Assembly (NCBI GenBank): GCA_965658375.1
Contig: CBFHSD010000012.1
Location: forward strand, 1-60,590
Direction of reading: 5' to 3'
Length of the DNA stretch: 60,590 nucleotides
Source: CBFHSD01 sp965658375
GTDB lineage: Bacteria > Bacteroidota > Bacteroidia > Flavobacteriales_G > Salibacteraceae
Shown here: piece after piece, positions 51,201 to 58,846 of the stretch
Layout: each line of letters opens with the position of its first letter
How positions within the stretch are numbered: the first letter of the stretch is position 1
The notes under the pieces: model-generated
Database searches by the model: none
The model's input: only the letters and a program-made list of their open reading frames with translations
What the model was told of the DNA's origin: nothing
Translations under genes and position numbers: made by a program

Positions 51201-51261
51201 GAGCACACAATTGGAAACCCTCAATATTTCTAGGCAGCCAAGGAGAAAGAAAGTGCGATAA
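48223..51261 (+). CDS. DnaE-type DNA polymerase III alpha subunit, probably translesion-type
   Basis: A 1012-residue C-family polymerase. The catalytic aspartates are in NPPDFDIDFSWKDR; also YFYVGRGSGANSMVAYILRITDVDPIELDLYFERF, VRPGVSQSGMM-like region (SSVIRPGVSQSG), GVMVYQEDVIKVAH and AFAKGHSASYAVESY. The N-terminal PHP domain is degenerate: NTHSYYSYKFGT and LTDVNATSA lack several His ligands found in proofreading PHP domains. A C-terminal OB fold (GKVITIQGYLVTAKNTKTVGG) follows. It is shorter than replicative DnaE. The start is GTG at 48223; no upstream ATG fits. Probably the damage-tolerance DnaE working with the Y-polymerase and SRAP protein. Confidence 0.9.
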   Translation: MLNTHSYYSYKFGTVAPKDLVELLIDLGYEQAVLTDVNATSACLDFVRLSQQKGLRPLLGVDFRNSARQQFVAIAQSNKGFKEINTYLSYLKHEQQPVPERAPEFQEVFVVYPFATFTADYGTLRPNEFVGVSPKEVRRLKFSKAKYAAEKLVLFHSMTFRNKRDFNTHRLLRAVDKNLLLSKLPKTEEAPEQNTFVSYQSLLAQYIDYPEIVQNTERLLEQCSIHFDFGDDIPHQNKKTYTGNEQADCELVHRLCEEGLPYRYPKPSKQIKERLVMELKIIRQKGFLAYFLMSWDICKYARSKNYFYVGRGSGANSMVAYILRITDVDPIELDLYFERFINLFRRNPPDFDIDFSWKDRQDVTAYIFKRFGYEHTALLGAYVTFQYRAVVRELGKVFGLPKLEIDKLADARVNPNKLDQMSMLVLKYGQYIQEMPNYLSIHSAGIIISEHPIHWFTATDLPPKGFATTHFDMVVAEDVGLYKYDILGQRGLGKIKDALTIIEHNKPSEPPIDIHDIKRFKEDEAVKDMLSNGKAIGCFYVESPAMRMLLTKLHVRDYLSLVAASSVIRPGVSQSGMMRTYIERFRDPKKRKDAHPVMLEIMPDTFGVMVYQEDVIKVAHYFAGLSLGEADVLRRGMSGKYRSREEFQQVREKFFSNCKAKGYGEEMAAEIWRQIESFAGYAFAKGHSASYAVESYQSLFLKAHYPLEYMVATLNNGGGFYRPEFYVHEARMYGAQICAPCVNHSRVLCTIEGKDVYLGLGFIHGMEGHLAGRIVQEREANGAYASLEDFIDRLGVTVEDIAHLIRIDGFRFTTKSRRELLWKAHLLLGTKPRKEPEMALFQPAPKNYDIPTLQCDKEEDLFDQLELLGFPLQDPWLLIKDKTPYPLRAQDLPAYLGKVITIQGYLVTAKNTKTVGGKSMYFGTFIDRDGHWIDSTHFPQVAQKFPFRGRGVYTLTGTVVKDFDVLSIEVIRMEKEAYISDPRYAEDGKSNAPSTQLETLNISRQPRRKKVR

Positions 51262-51292
51262 ATAAACAAGGAGGCGGAAAGGCGAGGGCAAT

Positions 51293-52123
51293 TTAAAATC
51301 TCCAAGCAAGAATGCGAGAAACTTTGTGTCCTTGTTGCATTTCAAGTACCTTCACTTCTGCGGCCTGCTCGTTCTCAATCCACTTTGTAAGGAGAGGGAT
51401 ATTCTTTTTGTTTGAGACCAAGGTGGTGAACCATTTGATTTGCTCTTTGTACTTGGTACTTTCCTTAATCATGTAACCGATAAAGCGTTTTTCTCCGCCA
51501 GCGGTCCATAGCTCATGGCTTTGGCCTCTAAAGTTTTTTCCTTTTTGGATGCCGTGTAACTGGAAGTTTTTTTGTCTGTTGGCTTGTGAGGCACTGTCAG
51601 CAGATTCAAAAAAGGGTGGGTTACACATTGTAGCGTCAAACTTGTCTTTGCGGTAAATAATGCCGTCAAAAATTAATTTTCTCTGAGGCTGCTTGCGTAT
51701 TTGAATGCCCTTACTCACATCTGTATTTTGACGTGCTGCTTTTAGTGCTTCAGGGTCAACATCGGTTCCAACAAAGGTCCACTTGAATAGTGAGCTCCCA
51801 ATAATAGGGTAGATCGCGTTGGCGCCTGTTCCAATGTCAAGAATGTGTGCTTTTTCGGTTCCTACCAATTCTGTAAGGTGGCAGAGGTAATCGGTTCTAC
51901 CCGGTATTGGCGGACATAAAAAGCCCTTTGGTAAATTCCATTTTTTCCAATTAAACTTTTCTAACAACAGAGCTTTGTTCAAATCTAAGACTGATTGTGG
52001 ATCTGAGAAATCAATGCTTTCTTCACCTTTCTTAGAAGTGATGAGGTGCTTTTTCAATTTGGGATGCGCTGCAGAAAGCGCTTCAAAATTGTAAGCTCCA
52101 GAAAAGGGATTGAGTTGATGCAT
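51293..52123 (-). CDS. rlmF: 23S rRNA (adenine(1618)-N6)-methyltransferase RlmF
   Basis: A 276-residue SAM-dependent methyltransferase. The SAM-binding motif ILDIGTGANAIYPI and the catalytic MCNPPFFES (NPPF) are in place, together with the family opening HPKLKKHLITSKKG and SIDFSDPQSVLDLNKALLLEKF. The late GGEKRFIGYMIKES also fits RlmF. It converges on the DnaE gene with 31 bp between stops. Confidence 0.93.
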   Translation of the reverse strand: MHQLNPFSGAYNFEALSAAHPKLKKHLITSKKGEESIDFSDPQSVLDLNKALLLEKFNWKKWNLPKGFLCPPIPGRTDYLCHLTELVGTEKAHILDIGTGANAIYPIIGSSLFKWTFVGTDVDPEALKAARQNTDVSKGIQIRKQPQRKLIFDGIIYRKDKFDATMCNPPFFESADSASQANRQKNFQLHGIQKGKNFRGQSHELWTAGGEKRFIGYMIKESTKYKEQIKWFTTLVSNKKNIPLLTKWIENEQAAEVKVLEMQQGHKVSRILAWRF

Positions 52124-52251
52124 TGAAATGTTCTTTTGGAAATTTGCTCTGAATGAGTTGCAAAGGAAAGAGAAAAAATGGAAGGTTGTATGGCAATTGT
52201 TCCCTTGTTGAAATCAAGCTGTTCTAGCGCCACTTACTCCCACAGCTCAAT

Positions 52252-52259
52252 TATATTTG
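52252..52259 (+). promoter_or_regulatory. -7 box of tyrS
   Basis: TATATTTG followed by CAC, 18 nt before the ATG at 52278. No clear -33 TTG. Confidence 0.5.
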
Positions 52260-52277
52260 CACAAACTTTTTTTGGCC

Positions 52278-53552
52278 ATGAGTTTAGTAGAAGAATTGCG
52301 TTGGAGAGGGATGATTCAAGACATCACCCCAGGAACTGAAGAACAGTTAAACAAGGAGAAAACCTTAGGGTATGTAGGCTTTGATCCAACCGCAGATTCC
52401 TTACATATTGGCAACTTGGTGCCTATTATGTTGTTGGTTCACCTACAAAGAGCAGGGCATCAGCCTATTGCTTTAGTGGGCGGTGCTACGGGCTTGGTGG
52501 GTGATCCTTCTGGGAAAACTGCAGAGCGTCAGTTGCTTTCAAAAGAACTGATAGAGCACAACTTAGAAGCGCAGAAAAAACAATTGAAACGCTTCTTAGA
52601 TTTCAATGCAGATGAGAACCCTGCTCAAGTGGTAAACAATTACGATTGGTTTAAAGAATTTGGCTTCTTGGAGTTTATTAGGGATGTTGGGAAGCACATT
52701 TCTGTAAATTATATGATGGCCAAAGAATCTGTGAAGAATAGACTGGAAAATGGAATGTCGTTCACAGAATTCTCTTACCAACTGATTCAAGGTTACGATT
52801 TCTATCATTTGAACAAACACAACAATGTGAAAATTCAAATGGGTGGATCTGATCAGTGGGGAAACATCACTACTGGTACAGAGCTTATTAGAAGAATAGG
52901 TGGAGGCGAAGCATTTGCACTTACTGCACCCCTGATTAAAAAGGCCGATGGAACCAAGTTTGGTAAAAGCGAAGGCGGCAACGTGTGGCTGGATGCAGAG
53001 CGAACATCTCCCTACAAGTTTTACCAATATTGGTTAAATAGTTCTGATGAAGATACTGAGAAGTACATTAAGATATTTACGCTTTTAGACAAAACAACTA
53101 TTGATACTTTGCTCGCTGAACACAGTGAGAATCCTGGTGCAAGAGCCCTTCAAAAAAGATTGGCAGAAGAGGTAACTCTTACTGTTCATGGCGAAGAAGC
53201 ATTGCAAACAGCTATTGCCGCAACTAACATTTTGTTTGGCAAAGGCGCAACCAGAGAAATGCTTGAGTCTTTGAGCGATAGTGACTTTCTCTCTGTTTTT
53301 GAAGGTGTTGGCCAAGCCGATATCAATAAAAGCAAAGTAGAAGGAATGGGGATTATTGATTTGCTTGTTTCTGAAACTGGCTTCTTAAAAAGCAACGGAG
53401 AAGCGAGAAGAGCATTGAAAGAAAACTCGGTTGCTGTGAATCAAAGTAAAGTAAATGAAGAATTTTTTATCACTTCTTCAGAATTGATCAATGGTAAGTA
53501 TATCCTACTACAGAGGGGTAAAAAGAATAAGTTTTTAGTAAGGTTTGTTTAA
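52278..53552 (+). CDS. tyrS: Tyrosyl-tRNA synthetase
   Basis: A 424-residue class I aminoacyl-tRNA synthetase. HIGN at residues 43-46 is the HIGH motif and KFGKSEGGN is the KMSKS motif of the bacterial TyrRS. YVGFDPTADSLHIGNLVP, GGATGLVGDPSGKTAER, LIQGYDFYHL and QMGGSDQWGNITTG line the active site. The C-terminal S4-like domain (GEARRALKENSVAVNQSKVN) binds tRNA. The ATG at 52278 is preferred over a TTG at 52257, which would lie on the -7 box. It has its own promoter. Confidence 0.97.
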   Translation: MSLVEELRWRGMIQDITPGTEEQLNKEKTLGYVGFDPTADSLHIGNLVPIMLLVHLQRAGHQPIALVGGATGLVGDPSGKTAERQLLSKELIEHNLEAQKKQLKRFLDFNADENPAQVVNNYDWFKEFGFLEFIRDVGKHISVNYMMAKESVKNRLENGMSFTEFSYQLIQGYDFYHLNKHNNVKIQMGGSDQWGNITTGTELIRRIGGGEAFALTAPLIKKADGTKFGKSEGGNVWLDAERTSPYKFYQYWLNSSDEDTEKYIKIFTLLDKTTIDTLLAEHSENPGARALQKRLAEEVTLTVHGEEALQTAIAATNILFGKGATREMLESLSDSDFLSVFEGVGQADINKSKVEGMGIIDLLVSETGFLKSNGEARRALKENSVAVNQSKVNEEFFITSSELINGKYILLQRGKKNKFLVRFV

Positions 53553-53621
53553 TCTTTTTTAATTAAAGTTAAACAAAATGTTAAGGCTTGAGTTTGATGT
53601 ATTGTAACAAATACAAAAAAT

Positions 53622-54605
53622 ATGAAATTTTTAAATCAAACTCTAGCTCTTTTTGCTATCACAGCACTTGGATTTACATCATGCAACAATGACGATGATG
53701 ATGACACAACTGTAACGCCAGCAGCTCCAATGAGCATAACGGCTACTGCAGCGAGTGCTAGCCAATTTTCTATTCTTGTTGATGCTTTAACAAGAACTGG
53801 TCTAGATGGTGTTTTAGATGACGATGGAGATTACACTGTTTTTGCACCAACGGATAAAGCTTTTGGAGAACTATTGGACCAATTGCAGTTAGCTGATTTA
53901 GATGCATTAGAATCAACTTTAGGAAACGATGGCTTGAAAAACGTTCTTCTTTACCACGTAGTTGGTGCTAAAGTAATGGCTGCTGATGTAACTACAGGGT
54001 TTGTGAACTCTTTAGGAACTCGTGTACCAGGTATGGACAAAGAATACTTAGATATGTACCTAGATGCTACAAGTGGTGTGGTAATCAATGGTGTTGCTAC
54101 TGTTTCAGCGGCAGATATCGAAGCGAGCAACGGTGTAATTCACCAGATCAACTCGGTGATTTTACCACTTAACTTGGTTGAGTTGACACAGTTGAGTCCA
54201 GACCATACAAAGTTAGTAGATGCGCTAATTGCTGCAGATGGAAACGGAGACGGAAATACTGGAGATTTAGTAACTGCGCTTTCTTCTACAACAGCAACTA
54301 TGACAGTGTTTGCGCCAGTAAACTCTGCTTTTGATGATGTTGCTACTGTAACTGCAGGATTGACAGAAGCTCAATTGGGTTCAGTATTGTTGTATCACGT
54401 TGTAGGTGGCGGAAACGTAACAGGTGCTGATGTAACACCAGGACCAGTAACAACTTTAAGTGGTCAGTCAATCACTTTAGACAATGCTAGTGGAGTTACA
54501 GTAACTGACTCTAACAACGACATGGCTAAAGTAGTAGCAGCTGATGTTCAAGGAACAAACGGAGTGATTCACGTAATTGACAGAGTGTTGATTCCTGTAT
54601 TATAA
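53622..54605 (+). CDS. Two-domain fasciclin (FAS1) lipoprotein
   Basis: A 327-residue predicted lipoprotein with lipobox GFTSC (Cys21) followed by NNDDDDD, an acidic run like Bacteroidota surface-export signals (inference). Two FAS1 domains: about 40-182 (YTVFAPTDKAFGELLDQL, LLYHVVGAKVMAADV, GVIHQINSVILP) and about 185-327 (MTVFAPVNSAFDDVA, LLYHVVGGGNVTGADV, GVIHVIDRVLIP). Such proteins act in adhesion or matrix formation. A strong terminator follows. It is probably transcribed alone. Confidence 0.93.
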   Translation: MKFLNQTLALFAITALGFTSCNNDDDDDTTVTPAAPMSITATAASASQFSILVDALTRTGLDGVLDDDGDYTVFAPTDKAFGELLDQLQLADLDALESTLGNDGLKNVLLYHVVGAKVMAADVTTGFVNSLGTRVPGMDKEYLDMYLDATSGVVINGVATVSAADIEASNGVIHQINSVILPLNLVELTQLSPDHTKLVDALIAADGNGDGNTGDLVTALSSTTATMTVFAPVNSAFDDVATVTAGLTEAQLGSVLLYHVVGGGNVTGADVTPGPVTTLSGQSITLDNASGVTVTDSNNDMAKVVAADVQGTNGVIHVIDRVLIPVL

Positions 54606-54638
54606 GACGTAGTTGATTTTAGGTTTAAATTTGATTGA

Positions 54639-54666
54639 CCCTGCTGTGAAAACAGCAGGGTTTTTT
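54639..54666 (+). terminator. Rho-independent terminator after the FAS1 gene
   Basis: A perfect 9-bp stem CCCTGCTGT / ACAGCAGGG with a GAAA loop of 4 nt and six T. It overlaps the stop region of the convergent gene at 54665. Confidence 0.85.
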
Positions 54667-55642
54667 ATTGTACCAATAAATTGCATCCTCTTAAATCACT
54701 GTGGTCAAACCTGCCCAATATTTCAAAAGAATCGTCACTGTGCATTTTTCCTAAATCTTGGGTTGCAATAAAACTGCACGAGTGGTAATTGGCTAAGTCA
54801 ATTACATTTAGACCTCCGGTTTGTCCGTGGGGAACATATGAAAATGGATCGTTGGGTTCTCGCAGCAATACCTTCATCCATGGCGGAGTTGCAAAGCGTT
54901 GATGTTTTTTAGAATAAGCTTGAGAAAGCAATTCGGTCATGCCGTATTCACTATGAATGTGTTCCACGCCAAAACCTTTCCTGAGTATGGCATGAAGTTG
55001 AGGTTTGAGCAATTCTTTTCTTCTGCCTTTCATGCCACCGGTCTCTAGAATTGTGGTGTTTTTTAAAGAAAATGTTTGATTTTCAGTCAAATCGAGCAAG
55101 GCATAGCTTACACCTATCAAGAGTACTTTCTTTCCAGAATTGTCTAAATGCTTCAGCTTTTTACTCAGCTCATCAAGCTGGTTGAGGTAAAAGCCACTTT
55201 CGGTAGAACCACTTTCTTTAATTAGTCCATCAACCATGTAAACCAAAGAAGATGCTCCCTGTTCTAAATAATTAGGGAGCAAAGCGATGATGTGGTAATC
55301 TTTTGGTGAACCATAAAAACGTTCAAACCCATGCAGAAAAGAGGCTTCGTAAAGGCCTGCATCTGCTACATAATGCCTACTCTTTTGCGAACCGGTTGTT
55401 CCGCTAGAGGCAAAAGTGAGCTCAGGCTTTTGATTGTTGCAAATGATAGATTCGCTTTTGAAAAATGAAATGGGTAGAAAAGGAATCTCATCAATACGTA
55501 TTACATCTTTTGCATCAACACCAATGTGTTGGATATAAGAGCGGTAAACGCTGCAATGCTCAGCTTGGTGTAGAAAGGTTTTTAAGGCGCAAGACTTAAA
55601 ATCTTCTAAACTTTGAATGGAGAATACAGAGGAAGGCAACAT
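54665..55642 (-). CDS. LuxE/PaaK-like adenylate-forming acyl-protein synthetase family protein
   Basis: A 325-residue protein of the adenylate-forming superfamily, LuxE/PaaK-like. The ATP-binding loop FASSGTTGSQKSRH, the ETGGMKGRR motif and HSEYGMTELLSQAYS are clear. It lacks the large C-terminal domain of full acyl-CoA ligases, as LuxE does. LuxE passes an activated acyl group to a reductase; no reductase gene is nearby, so the acceptor is unknown. In Bacteroidota it is usually annotated simply as acyl transferase. Divergent from the small lipoprotein gene. Confidence 0.82.
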   Translation of the reverse strand: MLPSSVFSIQSLEDFKSCALKTFLHQAEHCSVYRSYIQHIGVDAKDVIRIDEIPFLPISFFKSESIICNNQKPELTFASSGTTGSQKSRHYVADAGLYEASFLHGFERFYGSPKDYHIIALLPNYLEQGASSLVYMVDGLIKESGSTESGFYLNQLDELSKKLKHLDNSGKKVLLIGVSYALLDLTENQTFSLKNTTILETGGMKGRRKELLKPQLHAILRKGFGVEHIHSEYGMTELLSQAYSKKHQRFATPPWMKVLLREPNDPFSYVPHGQTGGLNVIDLANYHSCSFIATQDLGKMHSDDSFEILGRFDHSDLRGCNLLVQ

Positions 55643-55683
55643 TATTTTTTACCCACGTTTTATTAATGCTATTTTTGAACGGA

Positions 55684-56190
55684 ATGAAGGCAAAGGTAAA
55701 GGTTATAGCTTGGTGTGTGTTTGCTTTAATTGCAATGAGTACTTCGTGCAGTAGAGAGGTCTGTGATGGTGAAATCCCTGAGCTAGGCTACAGCACTGCT
55801 ACTCTTATTGTACAATCTGACACTACGCTTTTTGATACACTTTTACTCACTTTTACATTTAAAGATTGCGATGGTGACATTGGTCTTGCAGACAGTGATA
55901 CCACCGGAGACTTTAGTCCAGATAGCTATTACCACTACAATTTCTACTTGGATTATTACGAGTTTAGAGATACTGGCTTTGTAAAGGTTTATTTTCCTGG
56001 GGGAGGTTACCGTTACCGTATACCTGTGCTCTCATCAGAAGGAAGATACCCGGATATTGAGGGAGAAATTGACGTGAAAGTTGCAATGGAGCCCATAATC
56101 GGAGATACGTTTAGATTTGAGGCTGTACTCTTTGATCGCGCGTTGAACTCTAGCAATAGCGTAACAACCCCAGATTACTTAAAGCCTTAA
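55684..56190 (+). CDS. Hypothetical lipoprotein
   Basis: A 168-residue predicted lipoprotein starting at the ATG at 55684 with lipobox MSTSC (Cys22); an earlier ATG at 55666 overlaps a TATTTTTG -7-like box (55670-55677), which argues for the later start and a near-leaderless mRNA. The mature part is beta-rich and acidic (LLLTFTFKDCDGDIGLADSDTTGD, YHYNFYLDYYEFRDTGFVKVYFPGGGYRY, GEIDVKVAMEPIIGDTFRFEAVLFD). The fKDxDGDIG unit is known from uncharacterised Bacteroidota lipoproteins. It converges on the Na/Pi transporter gene with a 12-bp overlap. Confidence 0.75.
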   Translation: MKAKVKVIAWCVFALIAMSTSCSREVCDGEIPELGYSTATLIVQSDTTLFDTLLLTFTFKDCDGDIGLADSDTTGDFSPDSYYHYNFYLDYYEFRDTGFVKVYFPGGGYRYRIPVLSSEGRYPDIEGEIDVKVAMEPIIGDTFRFEAVLFDRALNSSNSVTTPDYLKP

Positions 56191-57894
56191 GTTTTGGACT
56201 TGCAACGCTGCAGAAATTTGATTTAATGCATCTACTGACTTTTCTAAGTTGGTAATGATGTCAGAATAAATCAGGCCGTTTAAAACACCAGACTCGCCAT
56301 CTTCAATGCTTTGAAGCAGTTCTTCTTTCAAACTCGTTTTTTTCAGGTTCACAGTAGCTACAATTTCATCTATTGCACTGGTATCTACCTTTAAAAGGTC
56401 TCCTTCTAGTATTTTAGGAACTTGATTAAAGCCTAATTCTACTTTTCCAAGTAAGTCTAAAACAGTATTGCGCTGTTGTGGAGAGAACCAAATGCGCTGG
56501 TCTATTTTTCGTTTTACTTCATTGGTCAGGACATAAAAAGAGTTGGAAACTGATTTGAGTGCATGTAAAATTTCCAACATGCTTCTGATTCTTTGATTGC
56601 TAGATGCACTCAATTTATCTTGACTTATCTGAAAAAGGTATTCCGCTATTTCTCCATCTATCCGTTGGGTCATCTCATGATACTTATTGATTTGAGAAAT
56701 GCTCTTTCCAGCATCTCTAGGATCGCGAAGCACCATGAGTTCTTTAAACAATTTGATCGTTCTTACGATGAGTTTACTCATGCGGTTCAACTCTTTGGCA
56801 GCTTCAAGAATAGAGAGTTCTGGGCTCCCCATTAAGCCATTGTGGATGTATTCTAAATGGTAGCGCTCAACTTTTTTGTTAAGCACCAGTGCCTTGCTAA
56901 TCCGCTCAATAAAATCGGTAAAGCCAATAAAAAGGAGTGCATTAATGATATTGAAGAGCACATGAAAAATGGTGAGGCCCCAGTTGGCAGCATTGCGGTA
57001 TTCAGGTGTGTTGTTTACATCATTCAGCGGACTGATTTCAGTAAGTTGAACGGTAAGTGTATCTACCAAAGAAGTGAATAATCCGAAAATAGCAATGGCC
57101 CAAATGAGTCCCAGAGCGTTAAACACTAAATGAGAACGTGCTGCTGTTTTACCATTGGCATTGGCTACGAATGCTGCAATGTTTGCTGTTAAAGTGGTTC
57201 CTACATTAGCGCCCAACACAACGGCAGCTGCATTTTCAAAACCAATTAATCCTTTGGCTGTAAGGGTAAGCACAAACGCAATACTCACCGAAGAGCTTTG
57301 CAAAGCAGCCGTGAGCACAATGCCCACCACTACAAAAAGGATTTGTGAAGCAAATCCCAGCTCGTTAATGCTTGCTAGCATTTCTTCTAGCTTCGGAAAG
57401 TCGTTAATATCTGGCATGAGGCCCTGCATGAGCTCTAAACCGAGAAACAGAAGAGCGAAGCCAATAAAAAACTCCGAGAAAAAGCGGAAGTTGCTTTTAG
57501 AACTGAACAAGAAAGGGAGGGAAATAGCAATGATGGGAAGGATAAAATTGTTGAGTTGAAAGCCATTGAAACCAATCATGGTTACGAAAATGGCCGTGAT
57601 TGTTGTTCCAACATTTGCTCCGAGAATAATTGGGATAGATTGCTTTACGGTAAATAGTCCAGCGTGTACCAAGCTCACAATCATTACAGTGGTAACAGAA
57701 GAACTTTGAATAAGGCCAGTAGAGGTGAACCCAGTTAAAAACCCAGCAAGTTTATTTTTGGCAAAGAAAGAGAGCGCACTTCTCAACCTTGGGCCAGTTA
57801 AGCGCTGAATGCTCTCACTCATCACTTTCATGCCGTAGATGAAAAGGCTTAAAGCCCCCAAAATTTTCAATATACCGAGTATGCTACTTACCAT
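56179..57894 (-). CDS. Na/phosphate cotransporter family protein with PhoU-like tail
   Basis: A 571-residue inner membrane protein of the NptA/PNaS family. The inverted-repeat transport motifs QSSS occur at residues 63-66 and 199-202, each followed by an LGANVGTT string. Eight or so membrane helices fill residues 1-330. The C-terminal about 230 residues are soluble and helical (ELNRMSKLIVRTIKLFKELMV, EMTQRIDGEIAEYLFQISQDKL), like PhoU. It would import phosphate with Na+ or act in phosphate sensing. It is divergent from the OmpR-type regulator across 198 bp with several TTAA-type half-sites. Confidence 0.91.
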   Translation of the reverse strand: MVSSILGILKILGALSLFIYGMKVMSESIQRLTGPRLRSALSFFAKNKLAGFLTGFTSTGLIQSSSVTTVMIVSLVHAGLFTVKQSIPIILGANVGTTITAIFVTMIGFNGFQLNNFILPIIAISLPFLFSSKSNFRFFSEFFIGFALLFLGLELMQGLMPDINDFPKLEEMLASINELGFASQILFVVVGIVLTAALQSSSVSIAFVLTLTAKGLIGFENAAAVVLGANVGTTLTANIAAFVANANGKTAARSHLVFNALGLIWAIAIFGLFTSLVDTLTVQLTEISPLNDVNNTPEYRNAANWGLTIFHVLFNIINALLFIGFTDFIERISKALVLNKKVERYHLEYIHNGLMGSPELSILEAAKELNRMSKLIVRTIKLFKELMVLRDPRDAGKSISQINKYHEMTQRIDGEIAEYLFQISQDKLSASSNQRIRSMLEILHALKSVSNSFYVLTNEVKRKIDQRIWFSPQQRNTVLDLLGKVELGFNQVPKILEGDLLKVDTSAIDEIVATVNLKKTSLKEELLQSIEDGESGVLNGLIYSDIITNLEKSVDALNQISAALQVQNLRL

Positions 57895-57952
57895 CTTTTA
57901 AAAGGAACGCGAAAATAAGTTTCAAAAAGTGAGGCAAAGGCGATCTCAAGTT

Positions 57953-58004
57953 ATCTATTGATTAACAATAGATTTGTCTGCAGTATGTTAATTCACCGTT
58001 AATC
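57953..58004. promoter_or_regulatory. Candidate operator: hairpin and GTTAAT repeats
   Basis: ATCTATTG/CAATAGAT inverted repeat (57953-57973) with GATTAAC at its centre, followed by two direct GTTAAT copies 11 bp apart (57987 and 57998). The 11-bp spacing suits an OmpR/PhoB-type dimer. Confidence 0.4.
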
Positions 58005-58092
58005 AATTGACTAAGGTCTTGAAGCAAGCGTAATTTGAGGATAAGATTCAGGTTGTATTTCAGGTTTAATTTTCCTCGAAATTAACTGCAAG

Positions 58093-58776
58093 ATGCAACC
58101 ATCCTTAAACGTATTTCTTATTGATTCAGATGAGCGACAAATGGCTGCTTTAAAGAAGTCTTTGGTAAGTGATTACCAGGTGCAAACGTTCAATTCTATT
58201 GATAAAGCAATGCAAAAGGCCAAAGAGTCAAAACCTGAAATGATCATTTCAGAATTGGAGTTTGACAAGGCGGATGCCTTAGAATATATCATGGATTTAC
58301 GGTCTTTCAGCCAATCACACACATACAAGCCTCTTATTGCTATTTATACCGAAGTGAGCGATCATTTTGCGCAAGTAGCAGTGTACAATGCGGGTGCAGA
58401 TGCCTATTGGGTAAAGCACCAAACGAGCAGCTTAATCAAGAAAAAACTAGATGCCTTAAAGAGAAGGTTGCATGCCGTACGTTCAGAAGAAATTATTCGG
58501 GTAGGAAACCTTGAGATCAATAAAGGAAGTCATCTTGTGACCTTGAATGGGGTAAGACACACTCTGGCTAAAAAGGAGTTTGAAATGTTGGAGTTCTTAG
58601 CTAAGAATCCGAAGCGCGTAGTTTCTAGAGAAGAGCTTCGTCAAGTATTATGGAATTCTGCTGAAGAAGAGGTGAAATTAAGAACAATAGATGTTCATAT
58701 TAGAAAGATTAGAATAAGATTGGGAGAAGGTGTGATTTCCACTATTGTAGGAGAAGGTTACAAGATTCAAAGCTAG
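58093..58776 (+). CDS. OmpR-family response regulator with atypical receiver
   Basis: A 227-residue regulator. Residues 5-120 are a receiver domain (VFLIDSDERQMAALKKSL; conserved Thr86 and Lys108), but the phospho-acceptor Asp is replaced: KPEMIISELEF has Glu54 at that place. Residues about 131-227 form a winged helix of the OmpR/PhoB type (VRHTLAKKEFEMLEFLAKNPKRVVSREELRQVLW, RTIDVHIRKIRIRLGEG, VGEGYKI). No histidine kinase gene is next to it. It may be phosphorylation-independent. A palindromic terminator follows. Confidence 0.93.
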   Translation: MQPSLNVFLIDSDERQMAALKKSLVSDYQVQTFNSIDKAMQKAKESKPEMIISELEFDKADALEYIMDLRSFSQSHTYKPLIAIYTEVSDHFAQVAVYNAGADAYWVKHQTSSLIKKKLDALKRRLHAVRSEEIIRVGNLEINKGSHLVTLNGVRHTLAKKEFEMLEFLAKNPKRVVSREELRQVLWNSAEEEVKLRTIDVHIRKIRIRLGEGVISTIVGEGYKIQS

Positions 58777-58794
58777 AAATTGTATTAAAAAACG

Positions 58795-58827
58795 AAAAAA
58801 GGCGATTCAATTGAATCGCCTTTTTTT
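58795..58827. terminator. Bidirectional terminator
   Basis: A perfect 20-bp palindrome GGCGATTCAATTGAATCGCC between A6 and T7, so it serves both the regulator gene and the convergent TonB receptor gene. Confidence 0.88.
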
Positions 58828-58846
58828 ATGAGGAAAGCTTTGTTTC

